Assembly (NCBI GenBank): GCA_964057225.1 | Contig: OZ059896.1 | Location: 7,502,001 to 7,566,000, forward strand | Origin: Auanema rhodensis | Lineage: Eukaryota; Nematoda; Chromadorea; Rhabditida; Rhabditidae | Length of the DNA stretch: 64,000 nt | Direction: 5' to 3' | Part shown: positions 1 to 14,475 of the stretch, piece after piece | How the letters are laid out: each line of letters opens with the position of its first letter | Position numbering within the stretch: position 1 is the first letter of the stretch | Program-made: the position numbers and the translations under genes | The notes under the pieces: model-generated | What the model saw: the letters and a program-made list of their open reading frames with translations, nothing else | Told to the model about the DNA's origin: nothing | Database searches by the model: none

Positions 1-1499
1 AACGTTTGGTACATCAACACCTTTTGCAGCCAAACAATCCAAAATCCCAAAAATCTCAATAATAACCTTCTTGAATTAGTCTGATAAGCTGGAGTTAATA
101 AGTTGAGAACAAGAAAATATGTATAAAAGTAAAAAGGAAAACCGAGATGAAGGGGGACGAGAGTGAGAGACGACGAGAATTGAATACGAACCGTGTGAAC
201 GACAGGTGGATCGTATGGAACAACATATCGCCAAAACAGGTAAAAATAATTTCAGCAGAATATTATTCTGAAAATGAATATAGAAGCGGAATAAATGTAC
301 GACAAAGGAAAAGCTGTTGCGACTGTTGGCCCCTCTGTTGATCTGAGAAAAATGTGAGAACAAGGTGGACAATATAGCCGAGAAAATGTTTGTTTTTTTT
401 TGTAGAAAAGAAAAAAGAAAAAATATAATAATGAAAAAAAAAGAATAATTCCAAGAAAAAATAATGAATAGAAATAATAAATAAAAAAAATATAAATTAT
501 AATATTTTTTCTGTTGAAAAAATAAATAAATAAAGACTTGATGGTCAACAAAATGTTCGAGATTTTAAGTTTATAAGAATATCAATTTAAATTATTTTTA
601 ATAAAATAAAAAGGTTAAAACTAAAAAAAAAATTAATTATAACATTAATACTATTCCTACTATGGAATAATTTTAATTTGGCGTAATATTTTCAAATAAA
701 AATGTTTGAATTGTGACGTAATGATTGATATAGAAAGTAAAGATAATTAAAATAGTAATAACGTAGAAAGAAAGTTCAAAATAGATTGGCGGACTGGCTT
801 TTTTGATCATGTCACTTCGCTAAGACTAGCGAGTAGATGTTCCAAAAAGTTTTCCATGAGGTTCGATAACCTGTACAGATTAGAGAAGAACGGGTCGACT
901 AGCCGTTGGATTTCACTAGCGTTTGTCTGTGATCTCTGAGTTTAACCGTCTATTTTCGTACAAAAAGGCCGGGGGGCAATACAGGTTATGGCTAAAGACT
1001 AAAGAGAGGTGGAGATCTGTCCGGTTGTTGGCGGGCTGACTGGGCTGGAAAGGGGGGGGGGGTGTAGGGGCAAACTGACTGGATGACTCTTTGCGAGGAA
1101 TGGATGAAGGTGATGACGACGGTCAGTTTGGCTGACGGAATGGTGATGGAAATGTGACATTGGAGAGAATTAGAGAAAAACAGAAAAATACAAATGCTTA
1201 GCAAGAGAATTGAAGAAGAAAAAGATTCAGATGGAAAGCCTTGATGAAACCATGAACGTGAAGAAGAAGCGTAGTAGATGCGAGAAGATGAATCGGTCAG
1301 AAGCCGGCTAATTGCAAAAGTGGTAGAAAGGGGGGGGGGGGTGAGAGAAAACAGAAAACTGGATGTCTATGTTAGGATACGAGAATAGTCTTGGGGGCAT
1401 TTTAGAAATTGGGAATCTTTCTTGCGAAAGAAATCTGAAGATATAATCATAATCATCGTACGTTGTTGCACATTTACATTAAAAAAGTAGAGAGAGGAA

Positions 1500-1538
1500 A
1501 GAGAGAGTGAGAAAGAGAGGGAGAAAGAGAGGGAGAAA

Positions 1539-1588
<50 letters not shown>

Positions 1589-1590
1589 AG
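1500..1590. repeat. (GA)n microsatellite
   Basis: Interrupted then nearly pure GA dinucleotide tract. The opposite strand reads as a Ser/Leu/Pro open frame that is an artefact of the repeat. Confidence 0.95.
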
Positions 1591-4500
1591 GTAAATTTGA
1601 GAAAAATTGAGTGATTGAGTGTTAAAGGAGGGAATATAATGATAGAGGTAGAACACGACGTAGATGGACTTCTTTTAAGGTTCTATTAAAAGTGAAAAAT
1701 ATTTTTGAGCAAATTCTTTGTTTAGATACTGCCAGCTTCCAAATCAGAGAGCAAGTTAAGTTTCCGGATGAAGCTCTTTGCTACCAAAATGAAGAAAGGC
1801 GTATGCTAATACGGAAAAGCTGAAGAGGTTGAATTAGACAATACGAATTCGCAGGATGAAGACAAGGAAAACGCGATAGATGATCTGTAATCGAATTAGA
1901 CAGTCAGAGTTCTTTTGAAAATCACAAGCATAGAGATTCTGATGCCAAATACGGAAATTCGTCAGCTAGAAGAACTTCGAAGCATCATATCCCTTTTCCG
2001 AGATTGGAAGGAAGTAGGGTAGAATAAGAAAGAAGAACAGATATGGAAAATGAACAAGAGAAATGAAGAGAGAGAGAGAAAGACGTATATAGATAGATAT
2101 ATACATATATCAGTACGACAAACGACATCGAGAAGATGACAAGCTTCATGCATGCCCGACCATCGCTTCGGATGCTAATCAAGGGGCATACCATGAGCCT
2201 GATTCGTGGGTACGGCGTTAAGTCGACCAGATGTCAACGTGATTACGCTGATGACAAAGAGAAAACGAAAGAAACGGCATCTAATGATTACTTTCACAAG
2301 AAAAGTTTGTATGAAACAAAAATCATTGAAATACGATTGTCAGCTGAGAGATGAAGATCACCACAACACTTTTGGATGAAAAATAAAAAATTCGAAACAG
2401 TAAACAGCTGTAACTTGACTTATATCAAGACTTTGATTAGCCGACAAAGAAAATAATAAAAAGAATAAAAATTATAGAAGAGCACCTTGGATATAACTGA
2501 AATTCTGAAGAGAGAGGGAGAAAGAGGGAGAGAGAGAAGATGAAGAAATCAAAGAAAATGCCGATATGAATTATGAACTTTGAAATAATGTGAATAAGAA
2601 AATTAATAAAAATAATTTAAGAAGATGACAGAGAATGTTTAAAATGAGAAACAAACTTCTTTTGAATTAAATAAATTTAATTTGAATGAAAAAATAAGTA
2701 ATTTCGGGAAAACTGTACGGAAATGTATCGAAATAGAAGAAAATATCGACAGTTAAGATGATGAGAGACGTGAAGATTCAGAATACATATGAAAAAGAAA
2801 TATCAATTTTCGACTGAATGTATCATCACATAGCTTGCACATAAGAAAAGATACAAAAAGGGGGCAGGACCACTGAAGAGGCGGAGCCGAAGTGGAGCTC
2901 TGCTAGTGGCCAAGGGCCACGGTCGGGAGCGACGAATTCCCTCAGGCTATGGTGGAAATAGGGAGGAAAGAAGAAGAGAAGGGGAGGGCTGAAGCTGTTC
3001 GTGCTTTTCAGCCAACAAAACCGATTGGGCGTGGCGATTATGTCCAACTTGAGCTTCAAAGGGAAAATAGAAAAAAATTGGAGGGTAGAATGGAATACTG
3101 AAGAGAGAAAGAGAGAAATGAAAAGATGTCAACGAACTATAGACGGACAGGTCGATGATCGTGCTATTGAAACGTGTATGATACAAAACGTTTGAACGCC
3201 ATAGTCGAATTTCAGATGTTTACTTGCCCTTAGAACCGATGAGATGTAGAGATTATACAAGAAATAGAGATGAAGCAGACAGAGAAGAATGATAAACCTG
3301 AAGAAAATTAAACAGATAATACTAGGAGTTTCATTCTTTGACAGCATATACAGCTTTTGGTCGATACATGGACATCGTCATTAATGTTGCCTGAGGTTAT
3401 GAGGATGTAGCGAGTGCAGACAAAGTATCAAATGAGGTCAGACGAGGAAAACCAGTTGCATACTATGACTGGACCGGAGAAGGGGCAACCGGCTTCAGGT
3501 ATTTAGTTAGCAACCAACGAGAAAGGAAAGAGAAATCAAATGAAGAGAATGAGAGAACTATGTAAAGTTTCATGATCGGCATCGAATAAACCGGCTTAGG
3601 CCGCTTGTTCGGTTAATTTTTTGAACTTTTACGGGGGCCATCATAGAACCTTTGACCAGTTGCTGGACAAACGGATAAGAAATCTAAAACGAGAGTGAGA
3701 CAGCGACAACTAGGAATGATGATGACGACGAATACAAACGACATTAGAACGACGACGACGGATATATAAAATGGATATAGAAAAGAAATTACAAGAAATT
3801 ATGTGAGACATATAGAGAAGAGCGAAAGGGTGCAAGATGAACAACAGGCAAGTTCAAACTGGGGAAAGACAAATCTTTGCCTAGCAGTCAAGATACCCGG
3901 AACAGAGCGAAAGATGAGACGAGAGGAAAAGTTTACAGTTCTTGACGAATGAAGCCGTAAACTTTTTGAAAAACAGTTAACGAGAAGAAAAAAAATATAT
4001 GTATACTTCATAAAATTTGTTCTTCATTTCTTCTTTTCTTAAAAAACCAAAATCAACATCTTTTTCAATAAATGAAGTTATGAACATAGTTCTAATTCTA
4101 AGCTTTTTAATAGAATTTTCTAAGAAATTTTCAAAAAATGCTCATAGTTAGGCTGCATATTAGTTTTCTGTATTAGTTGTTATTACAGCTGAAATGGACC
4201 TTTCTTCTAAATGATCAACCAGGCTTGCAAAATATGTTGAAAACAGAATAAATCTTCTTCATCTTCATTGGTTTAGAGATAGAAGATGTAGAAAGGGGTG
4301 AACAAGAACAAGCCCCTGCGGCCAAGTTGAAACGAACAGTTTCCATAAGCGCAAAGCTTGATCAACGTCATCGTCATCTTGCAGGCCACTGTATAGCAGT
4401 GTGAAGAAGGGTTATTACAATTCTCATCAAGTATCTATTAGAAAAGGAGTAATATGTATATGGAGGAATGTTAGAACTAGAGTTGATAGAGAGGGAGATA

Positions 4501-4757
4501 GAAATACAGAGAACGAAGCAATTATTCAGCAGTCTGCATATGAACAATTCAAACCCCCACATAGTCGTTTCAGCTTTTGACCGTCGCTCGGGGTCGGCTT
4601 GTAACTGGTCGTCATCATCTTCGGCTACATCTTTTAGACGAATTGAATACTACAGCTTAACGACAGTTACTTACAACATAAATGGTAAAAAACTGGCTAC
4701 TCGAATACAGAAAGATCAACTTGTATATATGGTTCATCTTTGAATGACTTGAAAACT

Positions 4758-4758
<1 letters not shown>

Positions 4759-4795
<37 letters not shown>

Positions 4796-4811
4796 TAGAG
4801 AGAGAGAGAGA
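4759..4811. repeat. (GA)n microsatellite
   Basis: Nearly pure GA repeat with two interruptions. Confidence 0.95.
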
Positions 4812-5362
4812 TGGACAGAATGAATAGGAAAAGCAGTGAAGAATAGAAATGATACATGTAGATCGGTGAAAAACTGACCATGTAAAGCGATAAATACAGC
4901 TTGTAAGCTACAGCGCTATACGAATGCGGTAGTGATAAGCGCTATTCGTTCATGAAATACACACCATATGCTAATGCCGGTAACGTGGCCAATTTGACGT
5001 CATTTTAATCAGAAATGCAGCTAAATCGGTTGTTTTACTATTTTAATAATAATAATAATAATTTTAATCATTAATTCAATATAAAAGATAGGATTCATGT
5101 TAATTTGCTTGAATAGGTATTTGATGATTTAACAAGCACATGGTTCAAAGCATCAAACTAAGCAATATTCTGATATACTATTTCATATATTATACTATTA
5201 TTATATAGTTTATATGTTGTATTATGTCTTTTTTCAATTTCGTACTATTCTGCTATTGCTGCTTTTCTATAAAAGTAAATGAGATAGATAGAGAGTGAAG
5301 CAGCTATCATAATATTATTATAAGTAAAGAGTGAATGAAGCAAAAGAGAACGAAAGAGAAAA

Positions 5363-5395
<33 letters not shown>

Positions 5396-6145
5396 ATGAA
5401 GAAAGGAAAAGAGATTATGCTACTACTTTTACTATCATAGCTTCTGATGGTCATCGCACCGACATGAGCTTTGTCTATTGCTTATTCAGCCTGTATTATT
5501 TGTTTGTATAAGCATAGATATGTGCATGAGCTTCGTGTTCCTTCTATCCATACCCCTATTCCGTCCTCTCTTACGATGTAATTTCACATTTTCACTCATT
5601 TCAATTATCGTTATCCCAAAATAATCATCTGAATCTATTGCTGTATATTTCTATTTCTTTTCTCTCTAAACTACTGATTGACAGTCCAGCATTCGATCAA
5701 ATGAACTAAAAATAGCCCTCAGGGCATGTGATGTTTGTTTAGTGTGCAGTCCAACATAGCCACTCCTTTTTCGGTTCGTTCAGCCTGCTATGATTCCTTT
5801 GAATCACATTTCCCCCCATAAAAGTTTTGGCTTGAAAGTAAACTATATACAGGGAGAAAGAAATAGAATTATGTGAACGTTCAAAAGAGAAAACTAGGAA
5901 GAAAAGGAAGAAAAGGAGAAGTTTTAGAAAAAGCTTATTGAATCATTGTTCCAAATTATAATGATTAAATAGTTAAATAGTAGATTATATTGTATTTTAT
6001 GAATGAGCTTTATAAAGCTCAAAATTTTCAGATTGTGGATGAATGATTAACAAGGATTTTCTAAAAATTTCAAAATAAATATAAAACTGGAAATAAAATC
6101 ACGACATATATACATATAGTCTATAAGACTTGAAAGTAATTAACG

Positions 6146-6150
6146 AAAGA

Positions 6151-6198
<48 letters not shown>
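6146..6198. repeat. (GA)n microsatellite
   Basis: Nearly pure GA repeat with one GGG interruption near its start. Confidence 0.95.
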
Positions 6199-6202
<4 letters not shown>

Positions 6203-8074
6203 GAATAAGTTATATGTTAACTAGATGTTATAGAAAAGGAATATAAAATAAAAAAAAAGATATATAAAGATCTACATCTTGTCTAATAGAAAGACGGAAA
6301 ATAGATGAGTAAGATAGTATGTATTACGATAGTTCCGTAAATCATTAATATTATAAAACAAGAAAATATTGAAAATAATAATAAAATAGTAAAGTCTTAT
6401 ATCAATTATATAAAAATATATATAAATTTCTATAAACTTGTATATAAAATTTAAAAAATTATAATATTTATATGGATAGATAGATAGAAATGTTTATGAA
6501 ATGAAAGTTTTTCAAGTTATAAAGGTATTAAATGAGGAATTCGTTCAAAAATTATTTTAAAACAAAATATAAAAATAATAATTTTTATATTTTATATAGT
6601 ATATACATAGCATATATAATATAATTGAAAAAAATCATAATGAATGTTGATGATGATGATGATGATCATGGCTATTGTGTTGTTGGATAACTCTTTCGGC
6701 CAATACTCAATAAAGCTCTTGGTGAGAGTAGGCTAGAGGGTAGTTGTTGCCATATTTAGAGATAAAACAGGTTCTATGCTATAACATGCTGCTAAATGAT
6801 GAGGGGGGGGGGGGGAGGAGAGAAAAGGCAGTTGTTGCGGATGATGGTTGCTACGAGTTTCTCGACTAAACTTCATAGTAGTAGTTCTGATAATAGCGTT
6901 TCAAAGATAGACTTGTATTGAAAAAGAAGGAAAAGAAATAGAGAAAAAAGGTTATGGCTACTTCGGGTTATAACTGTCGTAGGCAACGGCTAGTACCAAG
7001 CATCACTGTTCGGTAACTAGCTTCTGGACATGTAACTGGTCTGTTACGCTCTTCTCTTCCTTTCAAACGATTAGAGAAAGAAAGAGAGTAGTGAGAGATA
7101 AGAGGTATGTGAATGAGATAGTAAAGAGGTGAGCAGAAATGAAAAGAGTTCTGAATGCCTTGAGGGATTGGCTACTCATAGCTGACTATGCGCACAGGCA
7201 AAGGTTGACTAAGTTAAATTGTAAAGAAACGTTAAATTCTAAAACGGAAAGTTAAAAGAAAAAACGAACTAGAAGAGGCAGTTATGTATATTTCAGTATA
7301 GTATATCTATTTTTTAGAAAAAGGTTTAAAAATTGGAAAAACAAACAAAGAAAAGGTAGAGTAAGAGGACCTTCTGTTATGCTTGAAACGAGAAAAGTTT
7401 GGAAAAATGAGAGAAATAAAAAGAAATAGAAAGATAGAGAGAGAGAAACAGAGAAGTAGAGAGTAATAGAAATGAGAGAAGAGTTTAGTTATGAGAGGAA
7501 TAATAGAGTTCAGTATTGGATTATCATCTGTAATATCAGATCATCAACAATTCAAATTGTATATGATGAAGTCCAGTTGTGACCATTTGCACTCGGAATG
7601 AAGTTGAAGAAGATAGAAACGAACATACATTCACATACATATATATATATAATATACAATATACAATAAATATAATATATATATTTATATATATATATAT
7701 AGTTAAAGTGATCTAAAAGTTTGAAATCGAAATATTCTGAATTATTGAGACAAAAAAAAGACAAAAAGAAGAAAAATATGAAACTTTGTTATATCTATAT
7801 ATCACATAGTTTTAATTCATTTTACAGATGATTAAGCTTTATCTATCTTTAACTTTATAAGATTCCTCAGTTCAATTGCAAAGATTGAATTGCGCTTAGT
7901 CAAGCAAACTTAAAGCTTATAAATTTTAAGCTCCTCTTTAGAAAAGATTTCTAATTAATTATAAAATCAATAAATATAAATAAAGTAAATAATTATAATA
8001 TTTCTTTTAAAAAAATATTATATGTGATAATAATTTCCGGAAGAATCTATTCTTTCATACGAGAAGAATAGTTT

Positions 8075-8215
8075 CTGACCTTTCTAAGAGCTACGGCACC
8101 ATTATGTTCGAACAGCCTGGACCGATTGCCGATGATGATTCAGAGGTCGTCGAAGAATTTTCGTTTCTTCACTCTTGTCGTCGTGACAAACGGTTGGGAG
8201 ATGGTGAATAACATG
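8075..8215 (+). other. Short coding-like island
   Basis: A 35-codon frame opens with MFEQPGPIADDDSEVVEEF and ends at TAA near 8210. It is acidic, free of low-complexity sequence and preceded by a CTAAG acceptor-like site. The minus strand is also partly open. I recognise no family and cannot join it to another exon in phase, so it may be chance. Confidence 0.15.
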
Positions 8216-8544
8216 ATATATATATATATAAGAATGAATATATATATATATAAATATATGTATATATAGAGAGAGAAATACATAAAATAAGTGAAAAAGT
8301 TCATTAAATATCAGCATTACCTTGTTCTCCCCTGCCACCCAACCCCATTTGAACAATGTTATGACATTTAAAATCTTTAAAAATGATCTCATTTAATCTA
8401 TAATATGAAAGTATATTTACTTATTTCAATCTCAAAGTTCTGCATAAAACATGACTTTCATTGCCCCCTGAGATTATTTGATAATATGCATTCTGCTATT
8501 ATAAAACATTAGATTTCACTCTTCCTAACTTATCCATTTTCTAT

Positions 8545-8755
8545 TTTTTTCTTTTCTTTTTAACAAAACAAAATAAGAAAAAGGCTCAAAACTACAACAA
8601 AGTTCCTATTTTTGCTTTCAAGAACCGAGCATTTGCTACGATACTAAGACATCTTCTAGCTGAATCAGCATTGCGACTCCCTTGTTCGGATGTGATGAGT
8701 GGAGGTACAAAGACGTCAGCAAGTGAAAAATGTATAGAAAAGGTCAATATATAAA
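8545..8755 (+). other. Coding-like island, open on both strands
   Basis: The plus frame without an ATG reads through VPIFAFKNRAFATILRHLL and stops at TAA near 8753. The minus strand is also open over about 50 codons. Base composition is more balanced than the flanks. No homology recognised and no in-phase partner exon found. Confidence 0.15.
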
Positions 8756-9207
8756 ATAAAATTTTATAAAAAGTTATTCTGTACTTTTCTATACTAATTC
8801 TTATTTATATTTTAAACAATTTAATAAGCTTTTTTTTCTAAAAAAAAAGGTTCAAATCTTTCTTTTCAATGTCTTTCATATTTATAAATAGAATTTTTTT
8901 TGTTGAATAAGAAGAAGAAGAAGCCAACTTTTTTATTTTATATTTCTATCATATCTTCTTTATTCTTTGTATATTGCCTAAGGCTATCTTTGAGCAAATA
9001 CAGACCTTTATATAGATAATTCCGAGAAAACCGTATAGTTGTTGGAGAGTCATCGTCTATTCATGTGGTCAAATCAGCATTGGTGACCAAATACAGACTG
9101 TATTTGACATGAAAACGTGATATAAATAGGTAAATGCATGGTTTTCTTTGCAAATAATTTACAAAAAATATTTTGAATATTAGAAAATAAATATCATTTT
9201 CATTAAA

Positions 9208-9603
9208 TTATAAAATAATATTATCAATTTTTAAAGAAATTATGGATATAATAACATAAGTTTTGATTGTATCCTTGTTTTCTAACAGTAACATTGAAAG
9301 AAAACTGTATATATTTTCTCTAAATACTATTGAAATCAGAGTTTGCAGGAATACTTCTATGAAAAGCGACACGTTACGAATGAATAGAGTTCTATTTCGA
9401 AAATAGCAATAAGAATCTATTTCAGCTAACTGTTGAACGACGTCATCTGAATAACTATTAGAAGTCGTTGTCAAATGGCTAAGTATTCGATGACAAAGAA
9501 GTATGACTGATAAGGCTAGATGACTACATAAATATAAAATTCTACTACTGAGTTTGGTAGCAGGGATGTTGATGATGAAACGATGATTGTAAATTTCAAT
9601 CAT
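9208..9603 (-). CDS. Orphan ORF, 131 codons, probably not a gene
   Basis: This is the longest open frame in the left 18 kb and does not lie over a dinucleotide repeat. The predicted product is hydrophobic, with Ile/Leu/Phe-rich stretches and a central segment NSYSDDVVQQLAEIDSYCYF. I recognise no domain, no clear signal peptide and no partner exons. AT-rich sequence rarely stays open this long by chance, but nothing else supports expression. Confidence 0.15.
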   Translation of the reverse strand: MIEIYNHRFIINIPATKLSSRILYLCSHLALSVILLCHRILSHLTTTSNSYSDDVVQQLAEIDSYCYFRNRTLFIRNVSLFIEVFLQTLISIVFRENIYSFLSMLLLENKDTIKTYVIISIISLKIDNIIL

Positions 9604-9735
9604 TTTTACTTTTCAAGTTATTCTTTTAACGAAAAGTTGGAATAGTCCGTGAATGGGATAGAGAAACAGATTGTTAGAGAGAGGATAGAGAGAAAGAGAG
9701 AGGAAGAATATGAAATGGGAAAGGGCAGGGGTTGA

Positions 9736-9745
9736 AAGAGAGAGA

Positions 9746-9809
<64 letters not shown>

Positions 9810-9830
9810 AAGAGAGAGAGAGAGAGAGAA
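9736..9830. repeat. (GA)n microsatellite, about 95 nt
   Basis: One of the longest GA tracts in the window. It creates a spurious Ser/Leu open frame on the minus strand. Confidence 0.95.
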
Positions 9831-11540
9831 TAGAGAAAGGCGTCATTACTTTGTAAAGTTTTTTCCGATCGTTTTCACATGTAAAAGTATGGAAATTTCA
9901 TATAACATAAATTATAATTTAAAAATAATAATAAGATATACATATATAGATAGTTAAATAATAATTGAGAACTTATATACAGCAAGTCAAGATGTTTAAA
10001 CAAAAAAAAATGTTTTTGTTTAGCTCCAACAAACTAAGTTGATGAAGTTTTATATGAAAATGTGATTATAATAATGAATTTTATAGAAGATCATCTTGTG
10101 ATTATTTATATATGGAAATAAGAATTTGAATATTGAACATTTGCAAAACTTGTGGATGTTTGACTTTCATCTATGATGCGTAATGCTGCTGCTTGATGCT
10201 GCTGCTGATGCTGCTACTGCTGTATGGTTTAATGGTCTTAATCTGTCATCAGTATTGGTCAGAGTTAAGGACATACACATATATGTAGATAGAAGTATAT
10301 ATTCAGAAATTATAAATCAGTGCAGATGTCAGATAGGCGTGAGTGCTTATTACAAGACTGATAACAACTTGAGCAACTTGAAAAGCAGCATGTTACCATG
10401 CTTTATTAGTTTTAATTCTATAGTGCACATTAAAGAGTAATGAATTATGTATTTTATAAATATTATAGATATCATTAACAAAAATCTATCAATTAAAAGT
10501 GTTATTGAAAAACAACGATTTTCAAATATAATAAAGGATATGTATGTATTTAAATAAAAAAAAATATATATATATATAATATTTACTATATATATATAGT
10601 TTATAAATAGTTTATAAACAAAGTTTATATTTAAAGATTTCGTTTATATCATATCTTAATAATTAGTTTGAAAGTGACACGTCAAAATCGTGAGAATTTT
10701 ACCTTCGACATAACGCTTAATGTCATATATCAGCTGAAGTTCTTTAAATTTAATAAAATCATATTATCATATAACATATATACTCAGATATATATATGTA
10801 TATCTTGTTAAATATAACAATTAAATTAAATTAATAAATATTTTTTATGAAACGAAAAAAGAAAGAAAGAGAAGTATAGTTTAGATATATGATGATATGC
10901 ATATAATAATCAATTTAACATATTTCATTGAAAAAAAAAGTTAAACTAGCTTAGAATACTATATATTATAAATTTTCCCTTATCTTTCCTGATAAACAGG
11001 TATATGGATGAATAGCTAAAAGCTTAACCGTAATAGGCTCTCACCAGGTTAGATCAAGAGATAAGCTCGCGATAACAAAACGCGTATCCAATACTTACAA
11101 TGAATGAAATATGAATATAAAAATATTATAACTATACATATATTTTTTTTGATTTTCAAAGCAAATGAAGTACTAACTATATGATTATAAGCATATATAA
11201 CCTGAAAAAAAAGAGAAATTCTATTATTATATTCAGTTAACAAGCTAATATGTATGTATAGTCTTTGACATTGTAGGCGGAAAATCATACATACATGTAC
11301 ATATCTGCAAGCTTTTGAGAAGAGAACTCAAGCGTGATTTTCTAAATCTTGGGTTAATTAGTGAACCGAGTAATTATCACATGTGATAATTAATAATATG
11401 CTTTCATTGATTATATATGATATTATATTGATATTTTTTATATATTATATACTATGTGTATCTATATCTTTTATTATTTTATATTTTTTTAAATTGATGT
11501 AGTATAGTTCAGTATTTTCAAAAGTCAAATGAATGAAGAG

Positions 11541-11541
<1 letters not shown>

Positions 11542-11592
<51 letters not shown>
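11542..11592. repeat. (GA)n microsatellite
   Basis: Pure GA dinucleotide repeat. Confidence 0.95.
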
Positions 11593-11594
<2 letters not shown>

Positions 11595-14475
11595 GTATGA
11601 AAAAGGAAATTTGAAAAATTATTACTTAAGTACTAAAGCTGCATATAAATTCAACTATGTATATGTTTTTAACATGATTTCTATATCTTCAGTTGCTTTT
11701 AGAAGATGACTCTTATCCGTTCTCTTGGACTCGGCAGGCTTGTTTTTATCTTTTTTTTTCCTTTGACCACCCTCGCCTAGTTTTTCAAATGACATTTGCA
11801 CACTAGTTGTCTTGAGAAATAAAGGTGAAAGGAACAGATTGAAAGTAGGAGAGAGGTAGAGAGAAAAGATGAAGAACAGACTAGGAAAGACAAGGAAAAG
11901 ATGGAATGAGAATGAAGGAAGAAGATATATGAGAAAAATATTTTGGGCAAATACAAGAAGCTTCAGCGGGTCCTAGTTACCTTGATGTATGAGAGAACAG
12001 CAAATGACTTGGTGTCAGCTGATAAGACCACCTGAAAGTGGCTGGTCACTTCATAGACTACATCTCTTCCACACATTAAGCTACAGCAATCGTTCGGAAA
12101 TTTTCTTGATTTTTCAACTGATGAATGTGAATTGTAGATGAGCCTTGTCGGTCATACGTATACACATTTCAGTCGCACATTAGCTTTTCTTCTATTTTGT
12201 AAACAAATAATCAGTTATTCTTGATTGGAATGATAGGACAGGGAAAGAGAGAAGTGATACTGAAAGAAATCATTGGATCACATGAAGAAGAGAAGAGGAA
12301 ATCACTATCAAAACTAATAAAACTATACAATTTTCATCGTAACTTTTCCATCTTTTTTTTTCTCAATTTTTTCATATTTTTTACTTCATATTTTTCTTTC
12401 TCTCTCTCGCTCTTCTCCCTCTTTCTCTCTCTCTCTCTCTTTGTCTCTCAAATTACAAGCATTTTTCCCTTACTCACTCAGTCTATCCTACTACATGTCT
12501 ATCTTGTTTCATCTTCATATACACTTTCTATATTTTATCTATCAATTTAAGAATATATATTTGAAGAGCAGAATATTTTCTTCAAAAAAAACTGGAAGAA
12601 CAAAAGATTCAGCGGAAAACATGTCACCTCATCTATCTCTCCAAAATAGGATACTGTAATTGACGGAAGAAGCATGAAGATAGAGTTAGCGAAGAAAATT
12701 AGCAAAACAAGAACAATCTGAACCAAAAAAAAAAGAAGAAGAAGAAGAAAACTGAGGGAACAAATTATGAGAATATTAGTATTCAAGTTATTCTATATAC
12801 CTATATACAATGATTTTTGTATATAAAAATATACGAAGACATTATAAATCAGTTGAAAAACATGAAACGGATATAGTGTCATGAAATGATCTGTCAAATA
12901 TGCTTTTAGAAAGAGTATGTTAGGTCTCCTATATATAAGCACCTCATCATTATTGAATCTATGATTCTATAGGAAGTCGTAACAGGTGAAATGACTGCCT
13001 GTCTGAATGACTCAATTGGCCGTTTGACCGTCAGAACAACTTATGGTAAAGTTTAAGCTTGTTCAAGTTGCTAGGTAAAAGGTTGGCATACATTACACAC
13101 ACACACATTCATTACTTACTAATATTTTATAAAATAAGATAGGCTGGTTTAGGAATATTTAACAAAACTTAAAAGAACAATAGGAAATATGAAGAAAACT
13201 ACATAAAAGTAAACTTTAAATGAGAAAAAAGTTGGAAGCAGAAGTATAATAGCTTCAGGCTACTGCTTCAGAATGCAACAGTCGATCAGATATAAAGCTT
13301 ACAATGCTGTAGGTCGTGATTCAGTAGTCCTTCGTCCAGCTGTGGGTAACATATGCAACATGCAGAAGCCGTTGTGTACAACGAGGTTGAAAGATTGCGA
13401 AAGAGAGAGAGAGAGAATGAGAAGGGAAAACTAGATAGAGAATTAGTAGTGAGGGTATGAAAGGCAAGAAAGGTGATTATTAGAGAAAGAGAAAAGAGAA
13501 AGAGATTCGAACACAGATTCAAGGAGAAAGAGTAAGATAGAGGAAAATACTCTTCTTGCTTGAGTTGTATAGAATGTCCAGTGATATACTTCTTCATATC
13601 ATTCACAAGTCAAGAAGAAAAGAGAAGACATCAGTGCTTATATTCTACTTACTCTGTTGGTCAGTTAGTTAAAGAATGTGTAGAATAAAGAGAAGAAAGA
13701 TAGATTACGACATCGAATATTTACTGGAAAATATTGAGAAAAGTAATGAGAATAAAGAGAATGAAAAGTGAGGAAGAAGAAAGAAGATAGAAATAGGTAA
13801 CTCCAGACAATTCGGCTGGAAGTTGAGCAAAGTGTGTATGATGTGTTCAGATATTGGCCATTGAGATATCAAACGATTGATAGAGAGTGTAAGAGAGACA
13901 GAAAAATGATTCAGAAGATATTACAGCTCAACGGGTCAGATGGAAACACGCTAGTTACTAGTTGCTTTTTCTCTCTTCCAAATCTCTCTCTTTCTACTTC
14001 CATTCTCTTATATCACAGACTTTCAAAACACTACAGTTATCTCTTAGCTTCTATCTCGGAATTCTTTCCCATCCTCTATAGATTAGATTAATTGGCATGA
14101 CACTTATTAGGTAGTTATAGAGATATATACCATGTTTCCAAATAGTAAAATATGTTCGAAATTTAGCTATAGATTTGTAAGAAGTTGTTTGTACAACCCA
14201 GAGTTTAAGAAAGTAAGAAGTCGTTGAAGTAAAATGATTACATGGCATGAAAGTTATAAGTTGTTGAAACTAATAGAAAAAGAAAGAAAGCCATAAAGAG
14301 TTGATGAAAAGATAAAGAGACATAAATACAAATCATATAGTTAGGAGTATTAAATAAAATGAAAGAAGAAGTGTAGAAAATAGTTGAAATAGGAAAATAA
14401 TGATTAATCAAACAACCTTTGTGATACAGTGAACTGATATCACACATAAAAACAAACAAATAACTAATAAATAAA

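Noticed and set aside
10180-10230. CTG/GAT-type trinucleotide stretch as a polyleucine or polyalanine gene start
   Set aside because: It is a short imperfect repeat; the downstream frame has no protein-like features.
12221-13606. ORFs of about 106-109 codons on both strands
   Set aside because: They are read across CT/GA tracts and are almost wholly Ser/Leu/Phe; these are repeat artefacts.
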